Assembly (NCBI RefSeq): GCF_000368685.1
Contig: NZ_KB849627.1
Location: forward strand, 148,963 to 212,962
Direction of reading: 5' to 3'
Length of the DNA: 64,000 nucleotides
DNA from: Acinetobacter baylyi DSM 14961 = CIP 107474
Lineage (GTDB): Bacteria > Pseudomonadota > Gammaproteobacteria > Pseudomonadales > Moraxellaceae
Shown piece by piece: positions 56,227-64,000 of the stretch. The translations under genes and the position numbers were made by a program. Below the pieces are notes generated by a model. That model saw only the letters and a program-made list of their open reading frames with translations, was not told the DNA's origin and ran no database searches. How positions within the stretch are numbered: position 1 is the first letter of the stretch; the number at the start of each line of letters is the position of its first letter.

Positions 56227-57537
56227 ATGAAAAGAAACATGCATTTACTCGGAATTGGAGCTTTAATCGCAGGTGTTTTAGCTTTGGGAGGCTGTGCCCA
56301 AATGCCAAAGCACGATACACAGGTGTTGGCATCCGCGATCAAGCAGGAGTATCTGGCACAAGGTCGCTGGGATGCGTTTAATCGCGATCAGCTCAATCAA
56401 TTAATTGCACAATACGGCAAAGACAGTCCTAACTATAATCCGTTAAAACGGCCCTATATTGTGACTGATTTTGACAATACCTCGGTTTTTTTAGATATTG
56501 AGGAAGCGACATTAATCTATCAACTTCAACAGCTTGCATTTGCCGTAACGCCAGAACAGCTCAATACGATTATTCGTAAGGGAATCAGTACGCAAAATTT
56601 TGTTGTAGATTACAATAACAGCCAAGGTCAAGCAGTTAATATCGACAAGATTGCACCCGATATTGTGCAAAGCTATGCATGGCTATATACGCACTATTCA
56701 GGCTTAAAAGGCAATCAATCCTTAGCGCAAATCAAAACGAGCCCGCACTATCAAAACTTTATCAGCAAAATGCGTTATTTGTATGCGGCTATTGGAGATA
56801 CTTTCGATCATGATGTGTCTTATCCATGGGTAACCTATTTATTTGCCGGAATGACCGAAGCAGAAGTACGTGATTTGGTTCAAAAAACAGTTGCTTGGCA
56901 AAAATCTCAGCCCATTGGCCCGGTGAAATGGACATCCCCATCTAATTTAAAAGGTCAGGCCGGTGTGGTCAGTGTAACGTGGGAAAATGGTTTACGCCCT
57001 TATGCCGAAATGCAGGACTTATTTCAGGCATTTCAAAATAACGGCATCGATGTTTATGTGTGTTCGGCTTCATATATCGATGTGATTAAAGAAATTATTT
57101 CTAATCCCAACGTGGGCTTTAACATTCCAGACAGCCATGCTTATGCCATGGAACTTGAGCGAGATTCACAAGGACGCATTTTGCCTGAATTTCGTAAAGG
57201 TTATGATCAGACCCAAGGCAAAGGCAAAACGCGCACAATTGAAAAATTTTTGGTATCTAAATATGGTTATGGGCCGCTCTTCATTGCTGGCGACAGCGAA
57301 GGCGATCAAAACATGATGCAGGATTTCACAGATACGAAAAAGGTGCTGATTGTAAATCGTCTGCGTAAACCCACCACAGATATTGGGAAGTTTTCAGCTT
57401 TGGCTGTTCAAAGCTATGGACAGAGTAATCCGAAATTTTTACTACAGGGACGTGATGCAAACACAGGACAATTTACAGGGTCAATCAACAGTATCAGTTA
57501 TGGATCGAGCACACCAAAAGCATTGAAATCTCAATAA
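56227..57537 (+). CDS. HAD-superfamily phosphatase lipoprotein (phosphorylcholine phosphatase-like)
   Basis: This 436-residue protein has a lipobox LGGC (Cys23) and HAD motif I VTDFDNTSVF (Asp81, Asp83, Thr85), motif II VYVCSASY, Lys in the KGYDQTQGKGKT region and motif IV IAGDSEGDQNM. The pattern and length recall PchP, the periplasmic phosphorylcholine phosphatase of Pseudomonas. Anchored outside the cytoplasm, it could free choline or ethanolamine from its phosphate ester so that the permease can import it. It follows the kinase by 74 bp on the same strand and has a terminator downstream. Confidence 0.78.
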   Translation: MKRNMHLLGIGALIAGVLALGGCAQMPKHDTQVLASAIKQEYLAQGRWDAFNRDQLNQLIAQYGKDSPNYNPLKRPYIVTDFDNTSVFLDIEEATLIYQLQQLAFAVTPEQLNTIIRKGISTQNFVVDYNNSQGQAVNIDKIAPDIVQSYAWLYTHYSGLKGNQSLAQIKTSPHYQNFISKMRYLYAAIGDTFDHDVSYPWVTYLFAGMTEAEVRDLVQKTVAWQKSQPIGPVKWTSPSNLKGQAGVVSVTWENGLRPYAEMQDLFQAFQNNGIDVYVCSASYIDVIKEIISNPNVGFNIPDSHAYAMELERDSQGRILPEFRKGYDQTQGKGKTRTIEKFLVSKYGYGPLFIAGDSEGDQNMMQDFTDTKKVLIVNRLRKPTTDIGKFSALAVQSYGQSNPKFLLQGRDANTGQFTGSINSISYGSSTPKALKSQ

Positions 57538-57561
57538 ATCCAATCCACTGAGTTATGTTTT

Positions 57562-57600
57562 AACCTGTGCTTGATCCATTCCGGCGCAGGTTTTTTAATT
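57562..57600 (+). terminator. Terminator after the phosphatase gene
   Basis: AACCTGTGC pairs with GCGCAGGTT (one G-T pair) and is followed by a T-run. Confidence 0.82.
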
Positions 57601-57686
57601 TTAGCCGTACATATAAAAACTACGCTATAGCTGGTATGCATCTTGCTTCATCTCTTTTATATATCGGTATTAAGTGAGATCTTCAC

Positions 57687-58721
57687 ATGTTTCAGATGAA
57701 TACGGCACAACTATTGGGCACCAGCATGTGCAATCAGGGCGTGTTGTCAGCAGCTGCATCAGGCTTGAGTGATTTCATTAGCAGCAAAGGTGCAGACGTC
57801 GATCGTGTCTTTGGTATCAGTGGTATCAATCCCGAGTTACTGGCCAGTCCGACATTAAGTTTACAACTTCCTAATTACTGTCATGTATTAGAACAGGCCG
57901 CTGAACTTTCAGGATGTGACAATTTCGGTTTACATTATGGTCAGCAATTTCAGCCCAAATCTTTAGGTCTAATTGGCTACATCGGACTATGCTCTGCAAC
58001 GCTTGAAAGCGCATTAGTCAATATGACCAATCACTTTTATTTGCACCAGAAAGACACGCTGAACCGCATGGTCGATTTAGGAGATTGCTGGCGCTTAGAC
58101 TATCAGGTGCATCACGGTGCGATCTTAACCCGACGTCAAGATGCCGAATTGACCTTAGGCATGTTTATGAATGTGATTCGTGGCGTGCTGGGCGGGCATT
58201 ATTCACCACGTGAAATTCATTTTGAGCATACGCGGCCTGAGTTTTGGCAAGAACATAGCAAATTGTTTAACGCACCTGTTTATTTTGATCAGCCATTCAA
58301 CTCAATTTTACTGTCAAAAAAAGATTTGCAGCATCCGATGCCCAATCATGATCCGCTGCTATTAACCGTAATTCTAGATACTCTTCGCTTGCTCAATACC
58401 CATGTACACAGACAAAGCCTAACCGATCAAGTGCGCTCACATATTCAAATTGAACTGAACACAGGTGAACCTAATCTGGAAAAAATTGCACACGATTTGG
58501 ATTTGAGCAGCTGTGCACTCACCCGTCGGCTTAAACTTGAAGGATTAACCTTTAGTTCACTGGTCGATAAAGTGCGTTGTGAGCTTGCAGAGCATTACAT
58601 GAAACAAAAAAATATCCCGATTTCCGAAATGGCATTTTTATTGGGCTACTCAGAGGTGAGTGCATTTTCTCGTGCATTTAAGCGCTGGTTTGGTGTTAAT
58701 CCAAGACAATGGCGTAACTAA
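57687..58721 (+). CDS. AraC-family transcriptional regulator
   Basis: This 344-residue protein has an N-terminal arabinose-binding-like sensor domain (about 25-210, FGLHYGQQFQPKSLGLIGYIGLCSATLESAL) and a C-terminal double helix-turn-helix (EKIAHDLDLSSCALTRRLKLEGLTFSSLVDKVRCELA and ISEMAFLLGYSEVSAFSRAFKRWFGVNPRQWR). It lies inside the ethanolamine cluster and is the natural candidate to bind the direct-repeat motif at 55024 and 61813. MNTAQLL three codons in is an alternative start. Confidence 0.9.
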   Translation: MFQMNTAQLLGTSMCNQGVLSAAASGLSDFISSKGADVDRVFGISGINPELLASPTLSLQLPNYCHVLEQAAELSGCDNFGLHYGQQFQPKSLGLIGYIGLCSATLESALVNMTNHFYLHQKDTLNRMVDLGDCWRLDYQVHHGAILTRRQDAELTLGMFMNVIRGVLGGHYSPREIHFEHTRPEFWQEHSKLFNAPVYFDQPFNSILLSKKDLQHPMPNHDPLLLTVILDTLRLLNTHVHRQSLTDQVRSHIQIELNTGEPNLEKIAHDLDLSSCALTRRLKLEGLTFSSLVDKVRCELAEHYMKQKNIPISEMAFLLGYSEVSAFSRAFKRWFGVNPRQWRN

Positions 58722-58774
58722 TACAGCCGGAACACGCAATTAAGCGGTTCCAGCTATTTGTTGATTGATTCGAT

Positions 58775-59788
58775 TTAAAACCCTTCAAGCACAATTTTGC
58801 CTTTGGCTTTACCACCTTCAATCAGGCTATGCACCTCTTTGAGATTTTCGGCATTGATCTTGCCATATACCTCAGTCAATGTAGTTTGAATGACGCCATC
58901 ATCGACCAGTTTGGCCACTGCATTTAACAGTTCACGCTGCTGTGCAATATCTTCCGTTTGGTACATTGAGCGGGTATACATAAACTCCCAATGTAACGAG
59001 ATCGATTTGGTTTTGAGTGGGCTGATACTCAGTTCGGCTGGATCATCAATCAGGCCCAAACGCCCCTGAGGTGCGGTCAATGCAGCAATCTGCTCCATAT
59101 ATTGATCGGTATAATTGGTAGAAAAAACATAACTAGGTGCCTTTAAACCCAGTTCATCCATTTGCGCCTTAAGTGGTTTTGAATGATCAATCACGTAATC
59201 CGCTCCGAGCTGTTTCACCCACGCTTGTGTCTCTGCGCGTGATGCTGTCGCAATAACTTTCAAATCTGATTTTGCTTTAAGTAATTGAATCGTGATTGAG
59301 CCAACACCGCCTGCCCCACCAATAATTAGGATACTTCGGTCTCCACCTGGCACTGGATCTTCAATTTTTAAACGGTCAAACAACATTTCCCATGCAGTAA
59401 TGGTGGTCAGAGGCATAGCTGCCGCTTCTGCAAAAGAAAGGCGTTTCGGTTTATGCCCCACAATGCGCGCATCGACCAATTGAAACTGTGCATTACTGCC
59501 CGGACGGGTTAAATCACCTGCATACCAGACTTCATCGCCTACTTTAAATTCGGTGACTTCGTCGCCTACACTGACCACAACGCCAGCTGCATCCCAACCT
59601 AAAATTTTCCACTGTCCTGCTTCTGCTGCTGCACGTTTGCGAACTTTGGTATCAACCGGATTCACTGAGATCGCTTTTACCTCGACCAGAATATCTTTAC
59701 CGCGCGCCACGGGCTGATCGATCTCGATATCCACCAATGCATCTGGACGTGTAATCTCACCTTGTTCTTTATAGCCTACCGCTTTCAT
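58775..59788 (-). CDS. Zinc-type alcohol dehydrogenase-like quinone oxidoreductase
   Basis: This 337-residue protein of the medium-chain dehydrogenase superfamily has GroES-like N-terminus (VDIEIDQPVARGKDILVEVKAISVNPVDTKVR) and a nucleotide fold with ILIIGGAGGVGSITIQLLK. The zinc-binding Cys/His residues of true alcohol dehydrogenases are absent, as in quinone or enone reductases. I use the ATG at 59788 (MKAVGYKEQG) with a GAGGA ribosome site. It is divergent from the HxlR-type regulator, a common pairing for electrophile detoxification. Confidence 0.88.
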   Translation of the reverse strand: MKAVGYKEQGEITRPDALVDIEIDQPVARGKDILVEVKAISVNPVDTKVRKRAAAEAGQWKILGWDAAGVVVSVGDEVTEFKVGDEVWYAGDLTRPGSNAQFQLVDARIVGHKPKRLSFAEAAAMPLTTITAWEMLFDRLKIEDPVPGGDRSILIIGGAGGVGSITIQLLKAKSDLKVIATASRAETQAWVKQLGADYVIDHSKPLKAQMDELGLKAPSYVFSTNYTDQYMEQIAALTAPQGRLGLIDDPAELSISPLKTKSISLHWEFMYTRSMYQTEDIAQQRELLNAVAKLVDDGVIQTTLTEVYGKINAENLKEVHSLIEGGKAKGKIVLEGF

Positions 59789-59886
59789 CTTAACGTTCCT
59801 CACTTGTATTGCGTGGTAGCATACCTTAAGCTTAATCACCGTATATACAGACAAATTTCGCACATAGTGTCAAAAAGGATACTGTT

Positions 59887-60303
59887 ATGAGTAAGGTAAA
59901 ACATTCACGCTTTAATTGTAATCCGGGCTGCTCGGTCGAGGCTGCGATTGGCCTACTCGACGGTAAATGGAAAAGTTTAATTTTATGGAATTTACTTACC
60001 GAAAAAATATTACGTTTTAATGAGCTAAAGCGCCGTATTCCAAATGTAACTCAGCGTATGCTCACTAATCAGCTTCGCGAGCTTGAACAAGATGGACTCA
60101 TTATTCGAACGGTTTACCCGCAAGTGCCGCCTAAGGTTGAGTATCAGCTTTCTGCGCTGGGCCAAACCTTAAAGCCTATTTTAGTTGCTTTAAAAGAATG
60201 GGGCGATCAGCATATCGATTTGTATGGAAAACCACATCAAAGTGAAACTGAGCAGCATAATGAGCGTGAGCAGCACACAGAAATTACCGCTCAGGCAGGA
60301 TAA
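59887..60303 (+). CDS. HxlR-family transcriptional regulator
   Basis: This 138-residue protein has the HxlR winged helix (CSVEAAIGLLDGKWKSLILWNLLTEKILRFNELKRRIPNVTQRMLTNQLRELEQDGLI) and two N-terminal Cys residues (Cys10 and Cys14) that could sense redox or electrophiles, as in the YodB/QorR group. It is divergent from the quinone oxidoreductase and probably controls it. A Gln/His/Glu-rich tail follows. Confidence 0.9.
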   Translation: MSKVKHSRFNCNPGCSVEAAIGLLDGKWKSLILWNLLTEKILRFNELKRRIPNVTQRMLTNQLRELEQDGLIIRTVYPQVPPKVEYQLSALGQTLKPILVALKEWGDQHIDLYGKPHQSETEQHNEREQHTEITAQAG

Positions 60304-60330
60304 AAAAAGCCTTATCGAGTGATAAGGCTT
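60302..60330 (-). terminator. Terminator of the phospho-lyase gene
   Basis: On the minus strand AAGCCTTATC/GATAAGGCTT with an ACTC loop is followed by a run of T. It overlaps the end of the convergent HxlR gene. Confidence 0.85.
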
Positions 60331-60346
60331 AAAGATTAGCTGAGTT

Positions 60347-61690
60347 TTAATCTTTGAGTTTACGAATAGATTGATCGAGTGCGCTAACCAACCAGTCGAT
60401 ATCGTGTTCCTGAAATGCCAGCGGTGGACGTAATTTCAGTACATTGCCATATGGGCCAGCAACCGAAGTCAATACGCGGTGAGTATTACGTAATTCTTCA
60501 ATCAGATTCAGTGCCAAGGCTTTATCTGGCGATTTACTGTCACGATCTTTCACCAGTTCAAATCCGATAAACAAGCCCGCACCGCGTACATCGCCCACAC
60601 ATTCATGTATATCCATGAGTTTGCTAAGTTCGGCCTGAAGTTTAGCACCCACATATTTGCTGTGTGCTTGTAAGTCTTCATCATGAATTACCTTGAGAAC
60701 AGCTTGAGCTGCCGCCATCGATACTGGGTTTCCACCGAAAGTATTGAAATATGGAATATTATCGCTAAATGCTGCCAATACATCGCTTTTGGCAAGTAGA
60801 CCAGATACCGGAATTCCATTGCCCATCGGTTTACCTGTGGTAATAATATCTGGCACTACACCATGGCGACCGAATCCCCAAAATGAGTCTCCAGTACGTG
60901 CAAACCCAGGTTGTACTTCATCGGCAATAAATATTCCGCCATTGGCATGAATCACATCTACTGCTTTTTTCAAAAATCCAACCGGATTTGGCATTACACC
61001 ATCTGAAGAGAAAATTGAATCTGCCAGAAAGCCTGCAAACTTAATACCGTTGGCGTTCATGTCATCGATTTGCTGTTGAATTTGCGCTGCAAACCAATCA
61101 CCTAAATCATCTGCTGCAATTCGGTATGCATCCGGTGCAGGAACCAAACGAGTTGTAGCTGCCAAAGCCTGACCAGAACCTAATGCAGGAGAACAGCCTG
61201 AAGTTAACTCACTGGTGCCGTGATAAGCTTCTTGCGAAACAATGATACCTGTTCCGCCACTATATTCACGGGCAATTCGAATGGCTAAATCATTGGCTTC
61301 AGAACCTGTACACATATACATGGCACGGTCAATTTCGCTTGGTGTTGTTTTTAAAAGCTCTTCGGTGTAATTCAGAATATTTTCATGCAAATAGCGTGTA
61401 TGTGTGTTGAGCATTTTCATCTGCTCATTCACTGCCTCAATGACAGCAGGATGACAATGCCCAATACTGGCTACATTATTGTATACATCGAGATATTTAT
61501 GGCCCGCAGCATCCCAAAGATACTGCCCTTGCCCTTTTACCAAATGCACAGGATTACGATAAAATAATCGATAAGACTCACCGAGCACTTGGCTACGTTT
61601 ATCTGTTAATTTTCGGGTTTCAGCATCCAGTGCGGCTGCATGTTCTGCGCGGAAACTATTGGTATCCATGATGGTTGAACGTGTAACCAT
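60347..61690 (-). CDS. Ethanolamine-phosphate phospho-lyase-like PLP enzyme (class III aminotransferase fold)
   Basis: This 447-residue fold-type I PLP enzyme has the PLP Lys287 in TTGKPMGNG, Asp257 in IADEVQ, GSEAND at about 130-134 and the substrate-side YNNVASIGHCHPAV and LNTHTRYLHENIL. These last two motifs are close to human ETNPPL/AGXT2L1, which splits phosphoethanolamine into acetaldehyde, ammonia and phosphate. The ATG has an AGGAG site 6 bp upstream. The promoter region carries the same motif as the permease/kinase region. A true aminotransferase or phosphohydroxylysine lyase cannot be fully excluded. Confidence 0.8.
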   Translation of the reverse strand: MVTRSTIMDTNSFRAEHAAALDAETRKLTDKRSQVLGESYRLFYRNPVHLVKGQGQYLWDAAGHKYLDVYNNVASIGHCHPAVIEAVNEQMKMLNTHTRYLHENILNYTEELLKTTPSEIDRAMYMCTGSEANDLAIRIAREYSGGTGIIVSQEAYHGTSELTSGCSPALGSGQALAATTRLVPAPDAYRIAADDLGDWFAAQIQQQIDDMNANGIKFAGFLADSIFSSDGVMPNPVGFLKKAVDVIHANGGIFIADEVQPGFARTGDSFWGFGRHGVVPDIITTGKPMGNGIPVSGLLAKSDVLAAFSDNIPYFNTFGGNPVSMAAAQAVLKVIHDEDLQAHSKYVGAKLQAELSKLMDIHECVGDVRGAGLFIGFELVKDRDSKSPDKALALNLIEELRNTHRVLTSVAGPYGNVLKLRPPLAFQEHDIDWLVSALDQSIRKLKD

Positions 61691-61812
61691 GAATGACTCC
61701 TGTATTTAAATAATTCAAAATGGCACACTTGAAATCGAATCAAATCGGGCCATGTCCTTTCGAATGTATATGTCACTGTTTGACTTATATTGTTCAAGTT
61801 TGAGAAAAGAAA

Positions 61813-61863
61813 CTTGACACTAAAGCGCGAAAGTTGTCATTTGATGTCAAATTGACGAATTCA
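61813..61863. promoter_or_regulatory. Shared ethanolamine-regulon motif, copy 2
   Basis: CTTGAC, a looser middle, then GTCATTTGATGTCAAATTGA and TTCA, matching the copy at 55024-55070 in order and nearly in spacing. It lies 123 bp upstream of the phospho-lyase start and has the same orientation relative to that gene as copy 1 has to the permease gene. Confidence 0.65.
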
Positions 61864-61887
61864 ATGTATGGTCGGATTGCTATATAC

Positions 61888-61922
61888 AAAAAAACGCCAC
61901 GTGCATGAACGCGTGGCGTTTT
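61888..61922 (-). terminator. Terminator of the cat-type operon
   Basis: On the minus strand AACGCCACG/CGTGGCGTT is followed by seven T, about 50 bp after the enol-lactonase stop. Confidence 0.9.
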
Positions 61923-61972
61923 GAAAATTCATAGATAAAGGTTTAAAATCTCTATCTGTCAAAAAGATCAAA

Positions 61973-62776
61973 TCAATTGAAGCGCTTCATTACTGCTTCG
62001 ACTGCATGATTAAATGCCTGTGGCTGTTCCACATTCGAAATATGCGATGCCTCCAGCACTTCAAGTGTTGAATGTACAATGTGCTCACATAAAAACTGAC
62101 CATCGGCCACTGTAGTCACTGGATCTTGTGCACCAGCAATCACCAGTACCGGTATGCTTATACGTTGCAGTTGAGGGCGCACATCGGCCTCTGCCAATGC
62201 TTCACAGCAACTGGCATAGCCTTCGGCACTACCTTGAGCTAAATCATGACTCAGCTTTTCTACAATTTCTGGTGAGTCTTCAATAAAGCCTGGCGTAAAC
62301 CAGCGTGTTGCCGCAGTTTGGGCAATCGGCGTTAACCCTTGCTCACGCACCAATTGCGCACGTGCTTGCCAAGCTTGAGCTTCTCCAATTTTTGCTGCGG
62401 TGTTGGCTACAATCACCTGATTAAAACGCTCAGGAAAATGTATTGCCAGCCATTGTCCGGTTAAACCACCCATCGAAATTCCACAAAACGTAGCTTGAGG
62501 AATTTGCAAATGATCAAGCAATGCAATTACATCGGTACCTAGCTGATCAATCCGATAAGGGCCAACAGGTGTCGATGATGCACCATGACCACGCGTGTCG
62601 TAGCAAATGACAAAATACTTGTCCTGAAAATACGCTATCTGTTGTTGCCACATACTCAGGTTGGTACCCAACGAATTTGAAAAGATCAGTGCAGGACGAT
62701 CCGCCTGACCGAATGTTGCATAATTGAGAGCAACATCCTGCGCCGTTAGTGTGTCTTTAAAGTGAAATACTGGCAT
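61973..62776 (-). CDS. catD: 3-oxoadipate enol-lactone hydrolase (catechol branch)
   Basis: This 267-residue alpha/beta hydrolase has the nucleophile Ser101 in FCGISMGGLTG, the acid in GAQDPVT and the catalytic His in ASHISNVEQP. It opens beta-ketoadipate enol-lactone to beta-ketoadipate. It follows the thiolase directly. In A. baylyi the cat operon runs catBCIJFD, whereas in the pca operon pcaB lies between pcaF and pcaD, so I call this the cat copy. pcaD is the alternative name for the same reaction. Confidence 0.85.
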   Translation of the reverse strand: MPVFHFKDTLTAQDVALNYATFGQADRPALIFSNSLGTNLSMWQQQIAYFQDKYFVICYDTRGHGASSTPVGPYRIDQLGTDVIALLDHLQIPQATFCGISMGGLTGQWLAIHFPERFNQVIVANTAAKIGEAQAWQARAQLVREQGLTPIAQTAATRWFTPGFIEDSPEIVEKLSHDLAQGSAEGYASCCEALAEADVRPQLQRISIPVLVIAGAQDPVTTVADGQFLCEHIVHSTLEVLEASHISNVEQPQAFNHAVEAVMKRFN

Positions 62777-62785
62777 ATTTATTCC

Positions 62786-63991
62786 TTAAACCCGCTCAAT
62801 AATGAGCGCAATCCCCTGACCTACGCCGATACACATCGAACACAGCGCATACTTACCGCCCGACTGTTCAAGCTGGTTTAAAGCCGTCGTCACCAGACGC
62901 GCACCAGATGCACCCAATGGATGACCCAGTGCAATTGCACCGCCATTCGGATTCACCCGTGCATCGTCATCTGCCAGCCCTAAGTCTCGGGTACAGGCCA
63001 GTGCCTGTGCAGCAAAGGCTTCGTTCAGCTCAATCACATCCATCTGATCAAGCGTCAGATTGGCCTGCTTGAGTAGCTTCTTAATCGCCGGTGCCGGTGC
63101 AAAGCCCATGATGCGCGGCTCGATGCCCACCGTGGTGGACGCAATGATCTTGGCACGTGCTTTAAGCTGGTATTGTGCAACCGCTTCGTCTGATGCAATC
63201 AGAACTGCTGCTGCACCGTCGTTGATGCCTGACGCATTGCCCGCTGTCACGCTACCTTCCGGCTTGACCACGCCTTTTAGCTTGGCCAGTCCCTCTAGTG
63301 TAGTTGAGGCACGTGGATGCTCATCGGTGGCGATCACCACCGGCTCTCCTTTGCGCTGTGGAATCGTGACAGGCACGATTTCTTTTGCAAAGTAGCCTTT
63401 GGCCTGTGCCGCCGCGGTGCGTTGCTGGCTGGTGTAGGCAAACTGATCTTGGTCTTCACGCTGGATGCCAAACTGCTCGGCCACATTTTCTGCGGTTTGC
63501 GGCATGGTATCCACACCATACATGGCTTTAAGCTTCGGATTGATGAAGCGCCAGCCCATGGTGGTGTCTTCTATCTTCTGGGTGCGTCCAAACGCCCCTT
63601 CTGATTTCCCCATCACATACGGTGCGCGGCTCATGCTTTCGACACCCCCTGCAATGATCAGATGGGCTTCGCCTGCTTTGATCGCACGTGCTGCCATGGC
63701 GATTGCATCCAGAGATGAGCCACACAGGCGGTTGACCGTCGTTGCCGGCACTTCGACCGGTAGACCTGCCAGCAGTGCCGACATACGGCCAACGTTACGG
63801 TTGTCTTCTCCTGCCTGATTGGCACAGCCGTAGATCACGTCATCGACCTGTGCCCAGTTCACGCTTGGGTTGCGTTCGATCAGGGCAGCAATCGGGATTG
63901 CGCCGAGATCATCCGCACGTACTGCTGCCAATCCGCCTGCATAGCGGCCAAATGGGGTACGGATCGCATCGACGATGTATGCATGTTTCAT
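62786..63991 (-). CDS. catF: 3-oxoadipyl-CoA thiolase
   Basis: This 401-residue thiolase has the acyl-enzyme Cys90 in NRLCGSSLDA, the His in ALGHPLGASGAR and the second Cys in CSMCIGVGQG. It cleaves beta-ketoadipyl-CoA to succinyl-CoA and acetyl-CoA, the last step of aromatic ring degradation. The ATG lies 9 bp from the window edge; the CoA-transferase genes should be just upstream outside it. The gene is clearly GC-richer than the rest of the window. The pca and cat copies of this gene are near-identical in A. baylyi, so the gene alone does not show which copy this is. Confidence 0.88.
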   Translation of the reverse strand: MKHAYIVDAIRTPFGRYAGGLAAVRADDLGAIPIAALIERNPSVNWAQVDDVIYGCANQAGEDNRNVGRMSALLAGLPVEVPATTVNRLCGSSLDAIAMAARAIKAGEAHLIIAGGVESMSRAPYVMGKSEGAFGRTQKIEDTTMGWRFINPKLKAMYGVDTMPQTAENVAEQFGIQREDQDQFAYTSQQRTAAAQAKGYFAKEIVPVTIPQRKGEPVVIATDEHPRASTTLEGLAKLKGVVKPEGSVTAGNASGINDGAAAVLIASDEAVAQYQLKARAKIIASTTVGIEPRIMGFAPAPAIKKLLKQANLTLDQMDVIELNEAFAAQALACTRDLGLADDDARVNPNGGAIALGHPLGASGARLVTTALNQLEQSGGKYALCSMCIGVGQGIALIIERV

Positions 63992-64000
63992 ATTCGGTTA

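Noticed and set aside
63060..63818. Several 95-117-codon frames overlapping the thiolase
   Set aside because: They are GC-driven shadow frames; the thiolase active-site residues settle which frame is real.
61973..63991. Assignment to the pca operon (pcaD, pcaF)
   Set aside because: In the pca order pcaB separates F and D; here they are adjacent, which fits the cat order. The reactions are the same, so the name is provisional.

Overview
The window looks like chromosomal DNA from an Acinetobacter species, probably in or near the A. calcoaceticus-baumannii group. It has AT-rich gammaproteobacterial DNA, a thiolase followed directly by an enol-lactonase (the catF-catD order of this genus), an hphR-hphA-hsmA-tonB-hemO heme locus like that described in A. 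baumannii, a mutS / fdxA neighbourhood, and a kdsD-kdsC-lptCAB operon. The species cannot be fixed from sequence alone.

Layout. 1-1009: the membrane half of an ABC exporter, cut by the window edge. 1.2-12.4 kb: a sulfur-scavenging locus with an eight-gene leftward operon (desulfinase-like, class II aldolase-like, SsuD-like monooxygenase, a dipeptide-type importer of binding protein, two permeases and a fused ATPase, then an SfnB/DszC-like flavoprotein) and a second, rightward desulfinase-like gene. The two 'substrate-binding-like' proteins have no signal peptide and keep the Cys/His/Arg pattern of the sulfinate desulfinase DszB, so the locus resembles a 4S-type organosulfur pathway joined to its own importer. 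A near-identical 16-bp motif lies about 145 bp upstream of each transcription unit. 12.7-22.4 kb: an integrase remnant, mutS, a BLUF photoreceptor, fdxA, an M15-like lipoprotein, an O-methyltransferase, a universal stress protein, a four-repeat Val/Thr/Ser-rich protein, an acyltransferase and a YigZ-family protein. 22.4-27.4 kb: a LapB/LapC/TolC-type type I secretion operon. 27.5-32.6 kb: LPS export and Kdo synthesis (lptB, lptA, lptC, kdsC, kdsD), then cysS and tRNA-Gly(GCC).

32.7-44.0 kb behaves like an old genomic island next to the tRNA-Gly gene. It carries an Mrr-type nuclease and a complete hemophore system: ECF sigma/anti-sigma, TonB receptor, secreted hemophilin, Slam-type secretion protein, TonB and heme oxygenase. 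It ends in a decayed copy of the tRNA 3' end with its terminator. 44.2-49.5 kb: an operon of an NMT1/SsuA-type importer and an 8-oxoguanine-deaminase-like amidohydrolase, divergent from a FadR-type GntR regulator, with a sigma-54-type promoter, a palindromic operator candidate and a folded leader between them. 49.9-53.5 kb: a bestrophin-like protein, a TonB siderophore-type receptor and a DUF2946 metal-site protein.

53.5-61.9 kb: a probable phosphorylation-dependent ethanolamine route: ethanolamine-type permease, APH-fold kinase, PchP-like phosphatase lipoprotein, AraC regulator and a PLP enzyme matching ethanolamine-phosphate phospho-lyase. The permease/kinase and phospho-lyase promoters share a long regulatory motif. 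62-64 kb: the distal end of a beta-ketoadipate (cat-type) operon, catF-catD, whose thiolase is markedly GC-richer than the rest of the window.
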